This document shows positions 53,850 to 63,008 of a DNA stretch of 64,000 nt, piece by piece. The notes beneath the pieces were generated by a model that made no database searches, had not been told where the DNA came from, and saw nothing but the letters and a program-made list of their open reading frames with translations. The translations under genes were made by a program, and so were the position numbers. The stretch is from contig JACDDS010000004.1 in assembly GCA_013816805.1 (NCBI GenBank), positions 102,051 through 166,050 on the forward strand. The letters run 5' to 3'. Positions within the stretch are counted from its first letter, which is position 1, and every line of letters begins with the position of its first letter. This stretch comes from Chitinophagales bacterium. GTDB taxonomy: Bacteria > Bacteroidota > Bacteroidia > Chitinophagales > UBA10324.

Positions 53850-56470
53850 AATACAGCAGCGGGATAAATATTTCTTTTCTTTCCAGATGTTTCGTTCGTA
53901 GTTTTTCTTCTTGTGTGTTCTTTCTTTTTTTTGCAGTCAATGCCTTTTGCCAGTATCCGGATTATACCGATTCCACTATTACCATTGCTGCCAGTGATAA
54001 ATATCATGCTGAATTTTTAGGGAAAGTGTTGTTAGGAAACCATTACCGGAATATATGGTCGGCACCGGTTACACTTCACTATTTAGATATGGGCGTGGAT
54101 GCAGGAGGATTAACCCCACTTAAACGGGGCGGAGGTCTTCAGACCAAATCCCTTCGGCTCATGGGCGCAGATAGCAATCAGTATGTAATACGAACCATTG
54201 ACAAAGATCCATCTAAGACCGTTTCACATATTTTTCAAAACACCATTATTACCGATCTTATCCAGGATCAGATTTCTGCCTCACATCCTTACGCACCGTT
54301 AGCGGTTTCGAAACTTGCAGATTATGCTGGTATTTATCACACCAATCCCCAAATTTTATACATGCCCGATGATCCCCGTTTAGGGAAGTTCAGGAATGAT
54401 TTTAAAAACAGGATGGTACTGTATGAAGTGAGGGAATTGAATTCACAGGATGTTGGTCAGGGTCCAGGAGAGCTAAAGAAAATTATCAGCACATTCGATC
54501 TGTATGATAAGATGCAGAAGAGCAGCGACAACCGTATTGATAGCCGGTTTGTGCTTCGCTCGCGGTTATTTGATATGTGGATCGGTGATTGGGACCGCCA
54601 CGAGGATCAATGGCGGTGGGCCGAATTTAAGAGTGAAACGGGCAAGCTATTTCGCCCCATCCCCAGGGACAGGGACCAGGCATTTTTTACTTTCGATGGG
54701 CTGCTTCCTACATATGCAAGCCTCGATGTTGCTGCCACTCGTAAAATGCAGCGTTTCAGGCCGATGCCGGTTAGCATAAGCTGGTTTAATTATAATGCAC
54801 GTTTTTTTGACAGGGCTTTCTTGCCATCTCTCAATCGTGAAGATTGGAAAGAAGTTGCTGATAGCTTAATGACAGCAATATCTGATGAAAATATTAATGA
54901 TGCCTTTAAAACCTGGCCGGATACTATTTATAAATTATCTGCGCCAAGAATTATAAATGTCCTGAAAGAGCGAAGAAATAACCTTCCGGTTATGGCGGAT
55001 AAATATTATGCCTTTCTGGCCCGTCAGGTAGATGTAGTTGGTTGTGATAAGGATGATTACTATGAGATAAAAAGGTCAGAGCCTAACGTTACCGATGTTT
55101 CCGTTTATCAGTATATGAACGGAGAAAAAGGGGACCTCACCTTTCACAGGATATTTAATGCGAAAGAAACAGAAGAATTAAGATTATACGGATTAGGAGG
55201 AAATGATGTATTTAACATTTCCGGCAAGGCAGATAAAACTTCTTTGCTGCGTATTATTGGGGGGAAAGGGATGGATAGTATTATTGATCACTCAACGGCT
55301 GGTGGATTTGGAAAGCGCACACGCATCTATGATTCCAGGGAGGGAAACTTTATCTCCCTAAATAACGATGCTGCAAACAAAACTTCAGATGATACCCTTT
55401 TGAATACCTACAATAGAAAGGAATTAAATTACACGTTTAATGGGTTAAATCCTGCTTTCGGTTTTAATATTGATGATGGGGTTTTTTTAGGTGTCAGTAT
55501 AGCCCGGACTACTTACGGGTTCAAGAAATTTCCATACCAGAGTAAACAGATTTTTTCCGGTGGGTTAGCGTTTAGAACGGTTGCTTATAATTTTAAATAC
55601 CGTGGTGATTTTACAGATGTTATCGGAAAAATGAATTTTGTAGTATCCGCTGATGTGCAGGCCCCGAATTTTCGTCAGAATTTTTTTGGTTATGGAAATG
55701 AAACTCCCCAGGATTCAGAGTTCCAGTATTATAGACTACGCATCAACCAGATTTTTTTATTTCCTTCTTTTGAGTTAGGATCAGGTAAGCTTCATTTTTT
55801 AATCGGTCCGCTGTATCAACAGGCAAAGCTCAGGCCGGATAACACTGATAAAGTAATAGATGCTCTTCCGTTTCTGCAGGAACAGGTTAACAAAAGAAGA
55901 AATTATCTGGGCTTTAATACCGAGTTGGAATTTCAAAAATTCGACCGTGATACATTACCCCATATCGGCTTCGGATTTTTTATGAATACCGGAAGCTTAT
56001 TTGAGTTGAATGGAACATCGATAAATTTTGGATTCTTAAGAGGTAGTGTTGCACTCACCTATACTTTCTATAAACCCTTCCGTCTTACCATTGCTACCCG
56101 GTTTGGAGGAGGCCATAATGTGGGTGATTTCGCTTTTTATCAATCCAATAACATTGGCGGAAGAAATACGGTGAGGGGATTCCGGGGAGAGCGTTATTCC
56201 GGTCGCAGCGCATTGTATAATAACCTGGAGGCTCGGGTAAAGCTCTTTCATTTTAATGCTTATATCTTTCCTGCGGATATTGGTATTTTGGGTCTGGTTG
56301 ACAATGGCAGAGTTTGGATTGACGGAGAGAGCTCGGATAAAATACACACCAGTTATGGCGGAGGCCTTTGGATAAGTCCCTTTGGATTAGCGGTGCTCAC
56401 AATCACAGACTCCTTTTCTGATGAGCAGCCTAACGGATTATTGAATATAAAATTAGGTTGGTGGTTTTAA
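53846..56470 (+). CDS. BamA/TamA-like outer-membrane barrel protein with N-terminal kinase-like motifs
   Basis: The protein has 874 residues. After the signal peptide (about 15-37) comes a soluble region (about 40-400) containing YVIRTIDKDPSKT (~113-125, a possible ATP-binding Lys strand), MWIGDWDRHEDQWRW (D250-R251-H252) and PIPRDRDQAFF (D275, D277). The DRH and later Asp resemble the catalytic loop and metal site of HipA/Fam20/CotH-type kinases. The second half is an Omp85-type barrel with TVRGFRGERYSG (V776, the VRGF loop-6 motif) and a terminal Phe. It is translationally coupled to the SdiA-like gene. A kinase function is inference; no similarity search was possible. Confidence 0.7.
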   Translation: MKYSSGINISFLSRCFVRSFSSCVFFLFFAVNAFCQYPDYTDSTITIAASDKYHAEFLGKVLLGNHYRNIWSAPVTLHYLDMGVDAGGLTPLKRGGGLQTKSLRLMGADSNQYVIRTIDKDPSKTVSHIFQNTIITDLIQDQISASHPYAPLAVSKLADYAGIYHTNPQILYMPDDPRLGKFRNDFKNRMVLYEVRELNSQDVGQGPGELKKIISTFDLYDKMQKSSDNRIDSRFVLRSRLFDMWIGDWDRHEDQWRWAEFKSETGKLFRPIPRDRDQAFFTFDGLLPTYASLDVAATRKMQRFRPMPVSISWFNYNARFFDRAFLPSLNREDWKEVADSLMTAISDENINDAFKTWPDTIYKLSAPRIINVLKERRNNLPVMADKYYAFLARQVDVVGCDKDDYYEIKRSEPNVTDVSVYQYMNGEKGDLTFHRIFNAKETEELRLYGLGGNDVFNISGKADKTSLLRIIGGKGMDSIIDHSTAGGFGKRTRIYDSREGNFISLNNDAANKTSDDTLLNTYNRKELNYTFNGLNPAFGFNIDDGVFLGVSIARTTYGFKKFPYQSKQIFSGGLAFRTVAYNFKYRGDFTDVIGKMNFVVSADVQAPNFRQNFFGYGNETPQDSEFQYYRLRINQIFLFPSFELGSGKLHFLIGPLYQQAKLRPDNTDKVIDALPFLQEQVNKRRNYLGFNTELEFQKFDRDTLPHIGFGFFMNTGSLFELNGTSINFGFLRGSVALTYTFYKPFRLTIATRFGGGHNVGDFAFYQSNNIGGRNTVRGFRGERYSGRSALYNNLEARVKLFHFNAYIFPADIGILGLVDNGRVWIDGESSDKIHTSYGGGLWISPFGLAVLTITDSFSDEQPNGLLNIKLGWWF

Positions 56471-56511
56471 AACTGATTGGAAGTTTCTAACGATAAGTAA
56501 TAAAATAATCA

Positions 56512-56541
56512 TTTGTTTTTCCTATTAAAAACATATCTTTG
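56512..56541 (+). promoter_or_regulatory. Promoter TTTG-N18-TATCTTTG of the rpsF operon
   Basis: TTTG at 56512-56515 and TATCTTTG at 56534-56541 fit the Bacteroidota -33/-7 consensus. rpsF starts 33 bases later. Confidence 0.75.
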
Positions 56542-56573
56542 CCGTCCTAAAAAAACCAAATTCAATCGATTTC

Positions 56574-56975
56574 ATGCTTAACAATTATGAAACGGTAATT
56601 ATTTTTTCTCCTCTTCTTTCCGAAGAAGATATAAAAAAAGGAATTGCCAAGTATACCAAACTCGTTGCGGATTCAGGTGCAGTTATCGTAGAGGAAAGGA
56701 CGTGGGGACTGCGTCAAATGTCCTATTCTATTAAGGGCAAGAGTAATGGCATTTACTACATACTCGAATATGCGGCAACAGCTCCCTTAGTTCAGAAAAT
56801 AGAAATTGAATATAAGCGCGATGAAAACATATTGCGTTTCCTCACCGTAAAGCTTGATAAGTTTGGGATAGATTACAACGATCGCAGGCGTAGAGGTTTG
56901 GTTGGTAAGGATAAGAAAAAAGAGGTTAAACAAGAAGATTCCTTAATTCCTGCAGCAGGAGAAAAAGTGGCTTAA
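56574..56975 (+). CDS. rpsF: 30S ribosomal protein bS6
   Basis: The protein has 133 residues. NNYETVIIFSPLLSEEDIKKGIAKY at the N-terminus, WGLRQMSYSIKGKSNGIYYILEY and the late FLTVKLDKF are characteristic of bS6. A lysine-rich tail (RRRRGLVGKDKKKEVKQED) extends past the core, as is common in this phylum. bS6 pairs with bS18 on the platform of the 30S subunit, and rpsR follows after three bases. Confidence 0.97.
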   Translation: MLNNYETVIIFSPLLSEEDIKKGIAKYTKLVADSGAVIVEERTWGLRQMSYSIKGKSNGIYYILEYAATAPLVQKIEIEYKRDENILRFLTVKLDKFGIDYNDRRRRGLVGKDKKKEVKQEDSLIPAAGEKVA

Positions 56976-56978
56976 TCA

Positions 56979-57251
56979 ATGGCAATCAAAAGCAATAAAG
57001 ATATTAAATACCTTACTTCACCCAAGGTGGTGAAGAGAGCAAAGAAATATTGCCGCTTTAAGAAAAACGGCATCAAGTATATCGATTACAAGGAAACCGA
57101 ATTCCTTCTCAAATTTGTAAATGACCAGGGTAAAATGCTGCCACGGCGTCTCACCGGTAACTCCTTAAAGTACCAGCGGAAAGTCTCTCAGGCTGTTAAA
57201 CGTGCCCGCCATCTTGCATTAATGCCTTATGTTACTGACCTTTTAAAGTAA
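56979..57251 (+). CDS. rpsR: 30S ribosomal protein bS18
   Basis: The protein has 90 residues. KYCRFKKNGIKYIDYKETEFLLKFVNDQGKMLPRRLTGNSLKYQRKVSQAVKRARHLALMPYV is a full bS18 core, with the conserved IDYK..., GK..PRR.TG and R.R.LAL segments. It binds 16S rRNA with bS6. It is the middle gene of rpsF-rpsR-rplI. Confidence 0.98.
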   Translation: MAIKSNKDIKYLTSPKVVKRAKKYCRFKKNGIKYIDYKETEFLLKFVNDQGKMLPRRLTGNSLKYQRKVSQAVKRARHLALMPYVTDLLK

Positions 57252-57257
57252 ATAGTT

Positions 57258-57704
57258 ATGGAAGTTATTTTGTTACAGGATGTCGATAAGCTCGGAAAAG
57301 AAAACGAGATGGTGAAAGTGCGTCCTGGTTATGCACGCAATTACCTTTTGCCTTCCAAATTGGCTGTAATTGCCGATTTGGGTCAAAAGAAAATGCTGGA
57401 TGAGCGTATGAAGCAGGAAACCCGGAGAGAGGATAAGCTGCTAAAGCAGATCAGCAGCGTGGTTGACGTGCTGAAAAATACAAAGTACACGGTTGGCGCA
57501 AAAACCGGTACCAGCGGCAAGATATTCGGTAGTGTAACCACGCTTCAGCTATCTCATGCTATTAAAAAACAGTCCAACATCTCAGTAGATCGCAAAAAAA
57601 TTATGCTTCCTGAAGACATAAGCATGCTTGGGGATTATAAGGCCAATATTAACCTGCATAAGGATGTAAATGTGGAAATAAATTTTGAAGTGGTGGCAGA
57701 GTAA
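57258..57704 (+). CDS. rplI: 50S ribosomal protein bL9
   Basis: The protein has 148 residues, the normal size. The N-terminal globular domain (VILLQDVDKLGKENEMVKVRPGYARNYLLPSKLA) is diagnostic; a long connecting helix (MLDERMKQETRREDKLLKQI) and the C-terminal domain (YTVGAKTGTSGKIFGSVTTLQLSHAIKKQ) follow. It binds domain V of 23S rRNA near the L1 stalk. It is the last gene of the ribosomal operon. Confidence 0.98.
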   Translation: MEVILLQDVDKLGKENEMVKVRPGYARNYLLPSKLAVIADLGQKKMLDERMKQETRREDKLLKQISSVVDVLKNTKYTVGAKTGTSGKIFGSVTTLQLSHAIKKQSNISVDRKKIMLPEDISMLGDYKANINLHKDVNVEINFEVVAE

Positions 57705-58036
57705 GTCCTCTTTCTTTTTGCGAAATAGGCCACTTTAACCCTTATTATAATAAAATACTGCTAATCATAAGGTTTGGGGCCATTCCAATCTTTAGCTTCC
57801 AATGAAAACTGATCTTATTTTGGGGCAAAAAATCTTCAGAAGTATTTCATTCAGGAAAGACGCCATTTCCGAACATAGGAATGCGCAATTGTTGGTTCAG
57901 CAACGATACAGATGGATTCACATGGTTGTTGTTCACCCACCGGATGTGATGGTAAAGTCGTTGCGCATGTTTCACTGAAAAATAAGCACGGGAAAGGATG
58001 AAAATCAGAATCTTTTTCATCTTTAGTTTTTAAAAT
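57705..58036. other. Intergenic region between rplI and the RelA/SpoT gene
   Basis: The region lies between convergent genes. No gene or clear remnant was recognised. An AT-rich hairpin GATGAAAA...TTTTTCATC near 57998-58021 could act as a minus-strand terminator after the RelA/SpoT gene, but it is weak. Confidence 0.4.
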
Positions 58037-60262
58037 TTATACTGCAATGGTTTCTTCCTCGTACCTTGATACAGATAATATCCCATCAAGCTCCCTCAGC
58101 CGGTCCATTAACTGGTTAAGATGAAGGGTATCCTTCACAAAGATTTTAATGGTGCCTTCAAAAATTCCGTCCTTAGTATCAATTGTTATCGACTGCATAT
58201 TCACTTTCAATTCTCCACTGATCACATTAGTAATTTTATACATCACTCCAACATCATCTATACCGGTGATTTTCAGTCCTGTAAGAAAAGCAAGCTGATG
58301 CTGTTTGGTCCATTTTGTCCGCACAATATCGTAGCCATACTTTGATATGGCATTGATTGCCTTTGTGCAATTCGTTCTGTGGATTTCTACCTCTTTGTTT
58401 TTATTCACATAACCAAATACATCATCCCCAGGAATAGGCTTGCAGCAACCAGCCAGGTTGTAGTCCACCGTTTCAGTTAAATCGCCAAACATGAAAAGGC
58501 TTGCATTGGAGATCAGCTTATTTTTAATGGCCAGCTCCATATTTTCATTCACAGGTTTTGATTGATCCTTCAACTCTATATTATCACCGATATGGGTAAA
58601 GTGGTCCATGTCACTGAACTTAAAATTACCGACGCCTATGCTATAAAAAAGGTCGTGTGTGGCAGAAATTTTAAAATACTCCAGCACTTTACTCAGGTTA
58701 TGCGTATTAAAGGCAACTTTCTTTTCCTGGAAAATTTGCTCCAGCGCTTTTCGGCCTATTTCTATAATCCGCTTGCGCTCAATCTTGATAACATCTTTTA
58801 TTTTTGATTTTGCCTTTGCAGTTACTGCATACTGCAACCAGTCTTCTGCAGGTTTTTGCTTTTTCGATGTCAGTATTTCCACCTGGTCGCCGTTATTTAG
58901 CTGGTAGCTGATTGGTACAATTTTATGGTTGACTTTAGCTCCAATACAGCGGATGCCAATATCAGAATGGATTTCAAAGGCAAAATCAAGCACCGAAGAT
59001 TTAGCCGGAAGAATTTTTAATTCTCCCTTGGGAGTAAATACATAGATCTCTTCTGCAAAAAGGTTCAGCTTAAAATCATCAATAAAATCAAGCGTGTTTG
59101 TATTCGGATTTTCGAGCAGGTCACGTATTTTCCGAAGCCATTCGTCTATGGCGGTATCCGAACTTTGTTTCTCTTTATATTTGTAATGCGCCGCATATCC
59201 CTTCTCCGCAATCTCGTTCATTCGCTCCGTCCTTATTTGCACTTCAACCCAATTACCATTCGGCCCCATTACCGTGGTATGGAGCGCTTCGTAGCCATTT
59301 GCTTTGGGATTTGAAATCCAATCCCGTAACCGGTCGGGGTTTGGGCGGTATACATCTGTAACTATCGAATATACACGCCAGCAATCCGTTTTTTCATTCT
59401 CATAAGCTGACTGGATGATGATCCGAATGGCAAACTTGTCATAGACCTCATGAAAAGGAATACTTTGTTCCCGCATCTTTCGCCAGATGGAATAGACTGT
59501 TTTAAGCCGTCCATAAATTCGAAAATTAAAAGCCTGTGCATTAAGCGCAGCCTTCAGGGGCTCGATAAATTCATGGATAAAAAGATCTCTTTCCTTTTGC
59601 GATTCAGTTATTTTCTCAGAGATCTGGTTGTAGATTTTCGGTTCACTATACTTCATCGACAAATCTTCCAACTCCGATTTTATTTCAAACAATCCCAGAC
59701 GGTGAGCCAAAGGCACGTATAAATATATAGTCTCAGAGGCAATTTTAATTTGCTTATCCCTGGGCATAGAACCCATGGTTCGCATGTTATGCAACCGGTC
59801 TGATAATTTGATGAGGATAACCCGCACATCTTTGGAAAGCGAAAGCATGATCTTTCGGATATTCTCGGCCTGAATGTAGCCGTGTACATCGAAAATCACC
59901 GAAATCTTGGTCAAGCCATCAATAATTCCAGCAACAGTTTTTCCAAATTCACGCTCAATATCTTCAAGAGTTACTTCGGTATCCTCTACAGTGTCATGAA
60001 GCAAAGCACATATCACTCCAATGGCACCAAGGCCAATTTCACTGGTTGCCACTTGGGCTACTGCTAACGGATGCAGGATATATGGCTCTCCTGACTTTCG
60101 CCTCATATCTTTATGTGCATCAAATGCAACTTCAAAAGCAAGACGAATCATTTTACGGTCACCTTTTTGAAGCTGCGGCTTAAGAGAATGGAGTAACCTC
60201 CGGTATTGCTGCAGAATAATTTTTTTTTCGCTTTCCTGTATGGTAGTTACGGGCTGATCCAT
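58037..60262 (-). CDS. rsh: Bifunctional (p)ppGpp synthetase/hydrolase (RelA/SpoT homologue)
   Basis: The protein has 741 residues, full length. The N-terminal HD hydrolase domain (about 40-200) has HPLAVAQV and ALLHDTVEDTEV (HD metal ligands intact, so hydrolysis is likely); the synthetase domain (about 240-360) has YDKFAIRIII and GYEALHTTVMGP; TGS (about 395-460, ILPAKSSVLDFAFEIHS), a helical/CC region with the GCCKPIPGDDVFGYV motif, and a C-terminal ACT domain (about 660-735) follow. As is typical for Bacteroidota, one long Rsh enzyme probably does both synthesis and breakdown of the alarmone. Confidence 0.96.
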   Translation of the reverse strand: MDQPVTTIQESEKKIILQQYRRLLHSLKPQLQKGDRKMIRLAFEVAFDAHKDMRRKSGEPYILHPLAVAQVATSEIGLGAIGVICALLHDTVEDTEVTLEDIEREFGKTVAGIIDGLTKISVIFDVHGYIQAENIRKIMLSLSKDVRVILIKLSDRLHNMRTMGSMPRDKQIKIASETIYLYVPLAHRLGLFEIKSELEDLSMKYSEPKIYNQISEKITESQKERDLFIHEFIEPLKAALNAQAFNFRIYGRLKTVYSIWRKMREQSIPFHEVYDKFAIRIIIQSAYENEKTDCWRVYSIVTDVYRPNPDRLRDWISNPKANGYEALHTTVMGPNGNWVEVQIRTERMNEIAEKGYAAHYKYKEKQSSDTAIDEWLRKIRDLLENPNTNTLDFIDDFKLNLFAEEIYVFTPKGELKILPAKSSVLDFAFEIHSDIGIRCIGAKVNHKIVPISYQLNNGDQVEILTSKKQKPAEDWLQYAVTAKAKSKIKDVIKIERKRIIEIGRKALEQIFQEKKVAFNTHNLSKVLEYFKISATHDLFYSIGVGNFKFSDMDHFTHIGDNIELKDQSKPVNENMELAIKNKLISNASLFMFGDLTETVDYNLAGCCKPIPGDDVFGYVNKNKEVEIHRTNCTKAINAISKYGYDIVRTKWTKQHQLAFLTGLKITGIDDVGVMYKITNVISGELKVNMQSITIDTKDGIFEGTIKIFVKDTLHLNQLMDRLRELDGILSVSRYEEETIAV

Positions 60263-60391
60263 GTGTATCAGGTAAACTTAAAAGAATTAAAGGGTTTCTT
60301 TATGAGATAAAACATGGAAAATAGGTGACGTTTAAAGATACGCATGTTGACAATTAATTGCTGCTGTATGGACAGATTTAATTTAAATCAA

Positions 60392-60399
60392 TATTTTTG
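60392..60399 (+). promoter_or_regulatory. -7 box TATTTTTG before the orphan response regulator
   Basis: It matches TAnnTTTG and lies 29 bases before ATG 60429. Confidence 0.5.
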
Positions 60400-60428
60400 T
60401 TATAAACTTGGATAAGGTAGTTGTGAAT

Positions 60429-61088
60429 ATGAAACAGAAAATAAAAATAGTAATAGCAGATGATCATCAAATTTTCATTGAAGGAATTAAAGCCCTGATT
60501 AAAGAGAACGATCCGGTATCTATGGTAGGTGAAGCAAGGGACGGTGAAACATTAATGCAGCTTTTAAAAATTAAAAAGCCAGATGTTGTCCTGATGGATT
60601 TGAACATGCCCCGAATGAATGGCATTGAAGCTACCCGTCAGATAAAAGCTCTTTATCCCCTGGTTCGCATTATTGGGCTTACTATGCATGACGATACCTC
60701 GAATATTTCTGATATGATGAAAGCAGGGGCATCCGGCTATTTATTAAAGACTACCGGTAAACAGGAATTGATTGGCGCTATTTCACGCGTAAATAAAGGG
60801 GAGAAATATTTAAGCAATGAGGTATCAACCAAGCTGCTTGAAAGCATGTTTACAGAAGAGTCGGAAAAAGTGATGCCTGTTCAAAGCCGGAAGGTAGAAT
60901 TTACAAAACGCGAAATGGATATTATTCGCCTCATTGCACAAGAACTGACCAATGTGGAAATAGCAGCAAAGTTGAATAACAGCCCTATGACTATTATTAC
61001 TCATAGGAAAAATCTATTGCGGAAGCTAGGTGTAAAAAATACTGCCGGGCTGGTTAAATATGCTGTTCAGAACGGACTATTAGAATAA
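60429..61088 (+). CDS. LuxR/NarL-family response regulator (orphan)
   Basis: The protein is about 219 residues from ATG 60429; TTG 60408 is less likely. The receiver has the acidic pair in IVIADDHQIFIEG, the phospho-acceptor Asp in VVLMDLNMPRMNG and the conserved Lys of YLLKTTGKQE. The LuxR HTH is in VEFTKREMDIIRLIAQELTNVEIAAKLNNSPMTIITHRKNLLRKLGVKN. It is intact, in contrast to the two broken regulators at the left end, and is not closely similar to them. No histidine kinase is adjacent, so the partner is elsewhere. Confidence 0.94.
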   Translation: MKQKIKIVIADDHQIFIEGIKALIKENDPVSMVGEARDGETLMQLLKIKKPDVVLMDLNMPRMNGIEATRQIKALYPLVRIIGLTMHDDTSNISDMMKAGASGYLLKTTGKQELIGAISRVNKGEKYLSNEVSTKLLESMFTEESEKVMPVQSRKVEFTKREMDIIRLIAQELTNVEIAAKLNNSPMTIITHRKNLLRKLGVKNTAGLVKYAVQNGLLE

Positions 61089-61483
61089 TTTCCTTCGTCC
61101 AATTAATCTCTTTGTTGCACTTGTATTGAGCAACTTTCAAAATTAAATGTAGGTAATCAGATCTCCATCACTAGCTTTGCTTTGCCTCAGCTTAACTGCT
61201 GTAGTGTTAATAAAATAAATTTCTACAGATTGAATAATTTATTAAAAAGTTACCTATTTTTGGGTAGTTAATTAAGTAATACCGCTCAGGGTCTACTTCC
61301 ATTTAGTCGGAAAGTTTTTGGTGTTTTACTTTCTGATGATTGTCCTGATACAATTCCCCCTCGGAAGCCCTTGAGCGGTTTTAAATTCTTCACCGATACA
61401 ATTCCAAAAAAGGTGATCAGCTATTCGTAACACTATTCAATTAGGTTTCACTAACTTTGCGCGCCTCTTTAAAAAGTAGTTAT
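61089..61483. other. Intergenic region before tRNA-Leu
   Basis: No gene was recognised. A -7-type box TAACTTTG at 61452-61459, 24 bases before the tRNA, is the likely tRNA promoter. An imperfect pair of ACCGCTCAGGG (61281) and CCCTTGAGCGGT (61369) could form a long-range stem over ~80 bases, of unknown meaning. Confidence 0.45.
61452..61459 (+). promoter_or_regulatory. -7 box TAACTTTG of tRNA-Leu
   Basis: It is a TAnnTTTG match placed about 24 bases before the mature tRNA 5' end. Confidence 0.55.
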
Positions 61484-61565
61484 GCGGATATGGCGTAATT
61501 GGTAGCCGCGTCAGACTTAGGATCTGATGCCGAAAGGCGTGGGGGTTCGAGTCCCTTTATCCGCA
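61484..61565 (+). tRNA. tRNA-Leu (anticodon TAG)
   Basis: The cloverleaf is complete at 82 bases: acceptor GCGGATA pairs with TATCCGC plus discriminator A; anticodon stem CAGA/TCTG encloses loop CTTAGGA, giving TAG; a class II variable arm (GCCGAAAGGC) and the T arm (GGGGGTTCGAGTCCCTT) follow. No CCA is encoded. The long variable arm and anticodon fix it as leucine, reading CUA and related codons. Confidence 0.96.
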
Positions 61566-61647
61566 CAGAAGATATTTAATGGTGGTTTTAAATCACAAGC
61601 ATTAATAAATCGTCTCCATTATCATACTATAAAAAATTGTTATCCTC

Positions 61648-62994
61648 GTGAATATTACCGAAGAAAAGATCGGAGAAAACCATGTAAAGCTGGTTATAAA
61701 TCTGGATCCTGAAGATTACATGAACAAGGTGGAGGGTGAGATTAAAATATTGCGGAAAAAATTAACGCTCGATGGATTCCGGCCGGGAAAGGTACCCGAG
61801 GGTATTGCTAAAAAACAATATGGTAATACAGTATTGGCGGAACAGTTGAATAAAATTATTCAGGACTCTGTATTCGGCTATATTGACGAAAAAAAGCTCA
61901 GGATCATGGGACAGCCTTTGCCTTTTGAAATTCGAAATCAGCAAATAGATATTTACCATCCTGACAAATACGCTTTCGGATTTGAAGTAGGTTTAATTCC
62001 GGACTTTGAGTTACCTCCAATAGATCAGAAAGAGTTTGAAAAAAAAGTGATACGAATTTCAGATGAAATGATAGATGAAGAAATACAGCGTATTCGATCC
62101 GTATACGGTGAACGCTCTTATCCTGAAACTGCAGGACCTGATGACATTTTAAATGGTGAATGGAAGGAACTGGGTGAAGATGGCGGAATAAAAGAAAACG
62201 GTATTTTATCTTCCTCCTCTTTTTCGATTACTGTTATTAAGGATGATGTAATAAAACAGGTGCTTGTTAATTTAAGAAAAGAAGAATCGACAAGCATTAA
62301 TATCAGAACAGCTTTCGGTAACGATATGGAACTTATTATCCATAACATTCTGAAAATTGACCACCACCAAGCTGATCAAATGAATGACCACTTCCAATTC
62401 TTGCTTAAAAATATTATACATATAGATAAAGCTGAGATTGGCCAGGCCCTTTTTGATAAGGCATTCAAAGGCAATTCAGTCACTTCTGAAGAGCAAATGA
62501 AAGAGAAGATCAAGGAAGATTTACAAAAAGAATATGAGCGTTACTCTCTGGCTGATCTTGACCGAGGTGTTCAGGCATATTTAATCAGGGAGACAAATAT
62601 GCAATTACCGGTTGGATTTATACGAAAGCTAATAAATACAACTAAAGAAGAGGGACAGGCAGATATTGATGATCATGAATTAGAGCACTATGTTCAACAG
62701 GCAAAACGGGATCTTATTCAGGAACGCATTGCCCGGGAATCAAATATAAATGTTACAGAAGAAGAATTAAAGCATCGCGCAAAACAGGATATTTCCAATT
62801 ATTATAAGCAGCCATCTGATTTAGAAAATGATGGAGGTCCTCTGGACCAGCTCGCAGATTCTTTGATAAAGGATGAAAAATATGTACATAAAATCCGCCA
62901 GGAAGTCCTGAACTATAAAATATCTGATGTGTTAAAAACAAAAATCACCATTCAGGAGAAAGAAGTAGATCAGCATGATTTTTTTCACCAGTAA
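61648..62994 (+). CDS. tig: Trigger factor
   Basis: The protein has 448 residues from a GTG start; no in-frame ATG precedes the conserved N-terminus NITEEKIGENHVKLVINL. The ribosome-binding domain has the signature GFRPGKVP (GFRxGxxP, about 50-57). The middle PPIase-like region (about 145-245) is poorly conserved, as in other Bacteroidota trigger factors, and the C-terminal helical chaperone domain ends near 435. It binds nascent chains at the tunnel exit. clpP follows 14 bases later, the usual tig-clpP-clpX order. Confidence 0.95.
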   Translation: MNITEEKIGENHVKLVINLDPEDYMNKVEGEIKILRKKLTLDGFRPGKVPEGIAKKQYGNTVLAEQLNKIIQDSVFGYIDEKKLRIMGQPLPFEIRNQQIDIYHPDKYAFGFEVGLIPDFELPPIDQKEFEKKVIRISDEMIDEEIQRIRSVYGERSYPETAGPDDILNGEWKELGEDGGIKENGILSSSSFSITVIKDDVIKQVLVNLRKEESTSINIRTAFGNDMELIIHNILKIDHHQADQMNDHFQFLLKNIIHIDKAEIGQALFDKAFKGNSVTSEEQMKEKIKEDLQKEYERYSLADLDRGVQAYLIRETNMQLPVGFIRKLINTTKEEGQADIDDHELEHYVQQAKRDLIQERIARESNINVTEEELKHRAKQDISNYYKQPSDLENDGGPLDQLADSLIKDEKYVHKIRQEVLNYKISDVLKTKITIQEKEVDQHDFFHQ

Positions 62995-63008
62995 AAGAAT
63001 ATTAGGGT

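Noticed and set aside
59098-59361. Plus-strand frames opposite the RelA/SpoT gene
   Set aside because: The minus strand encodes conserved RelA/SpoT synthetase sequence through this region; the opposite frames are shadows.
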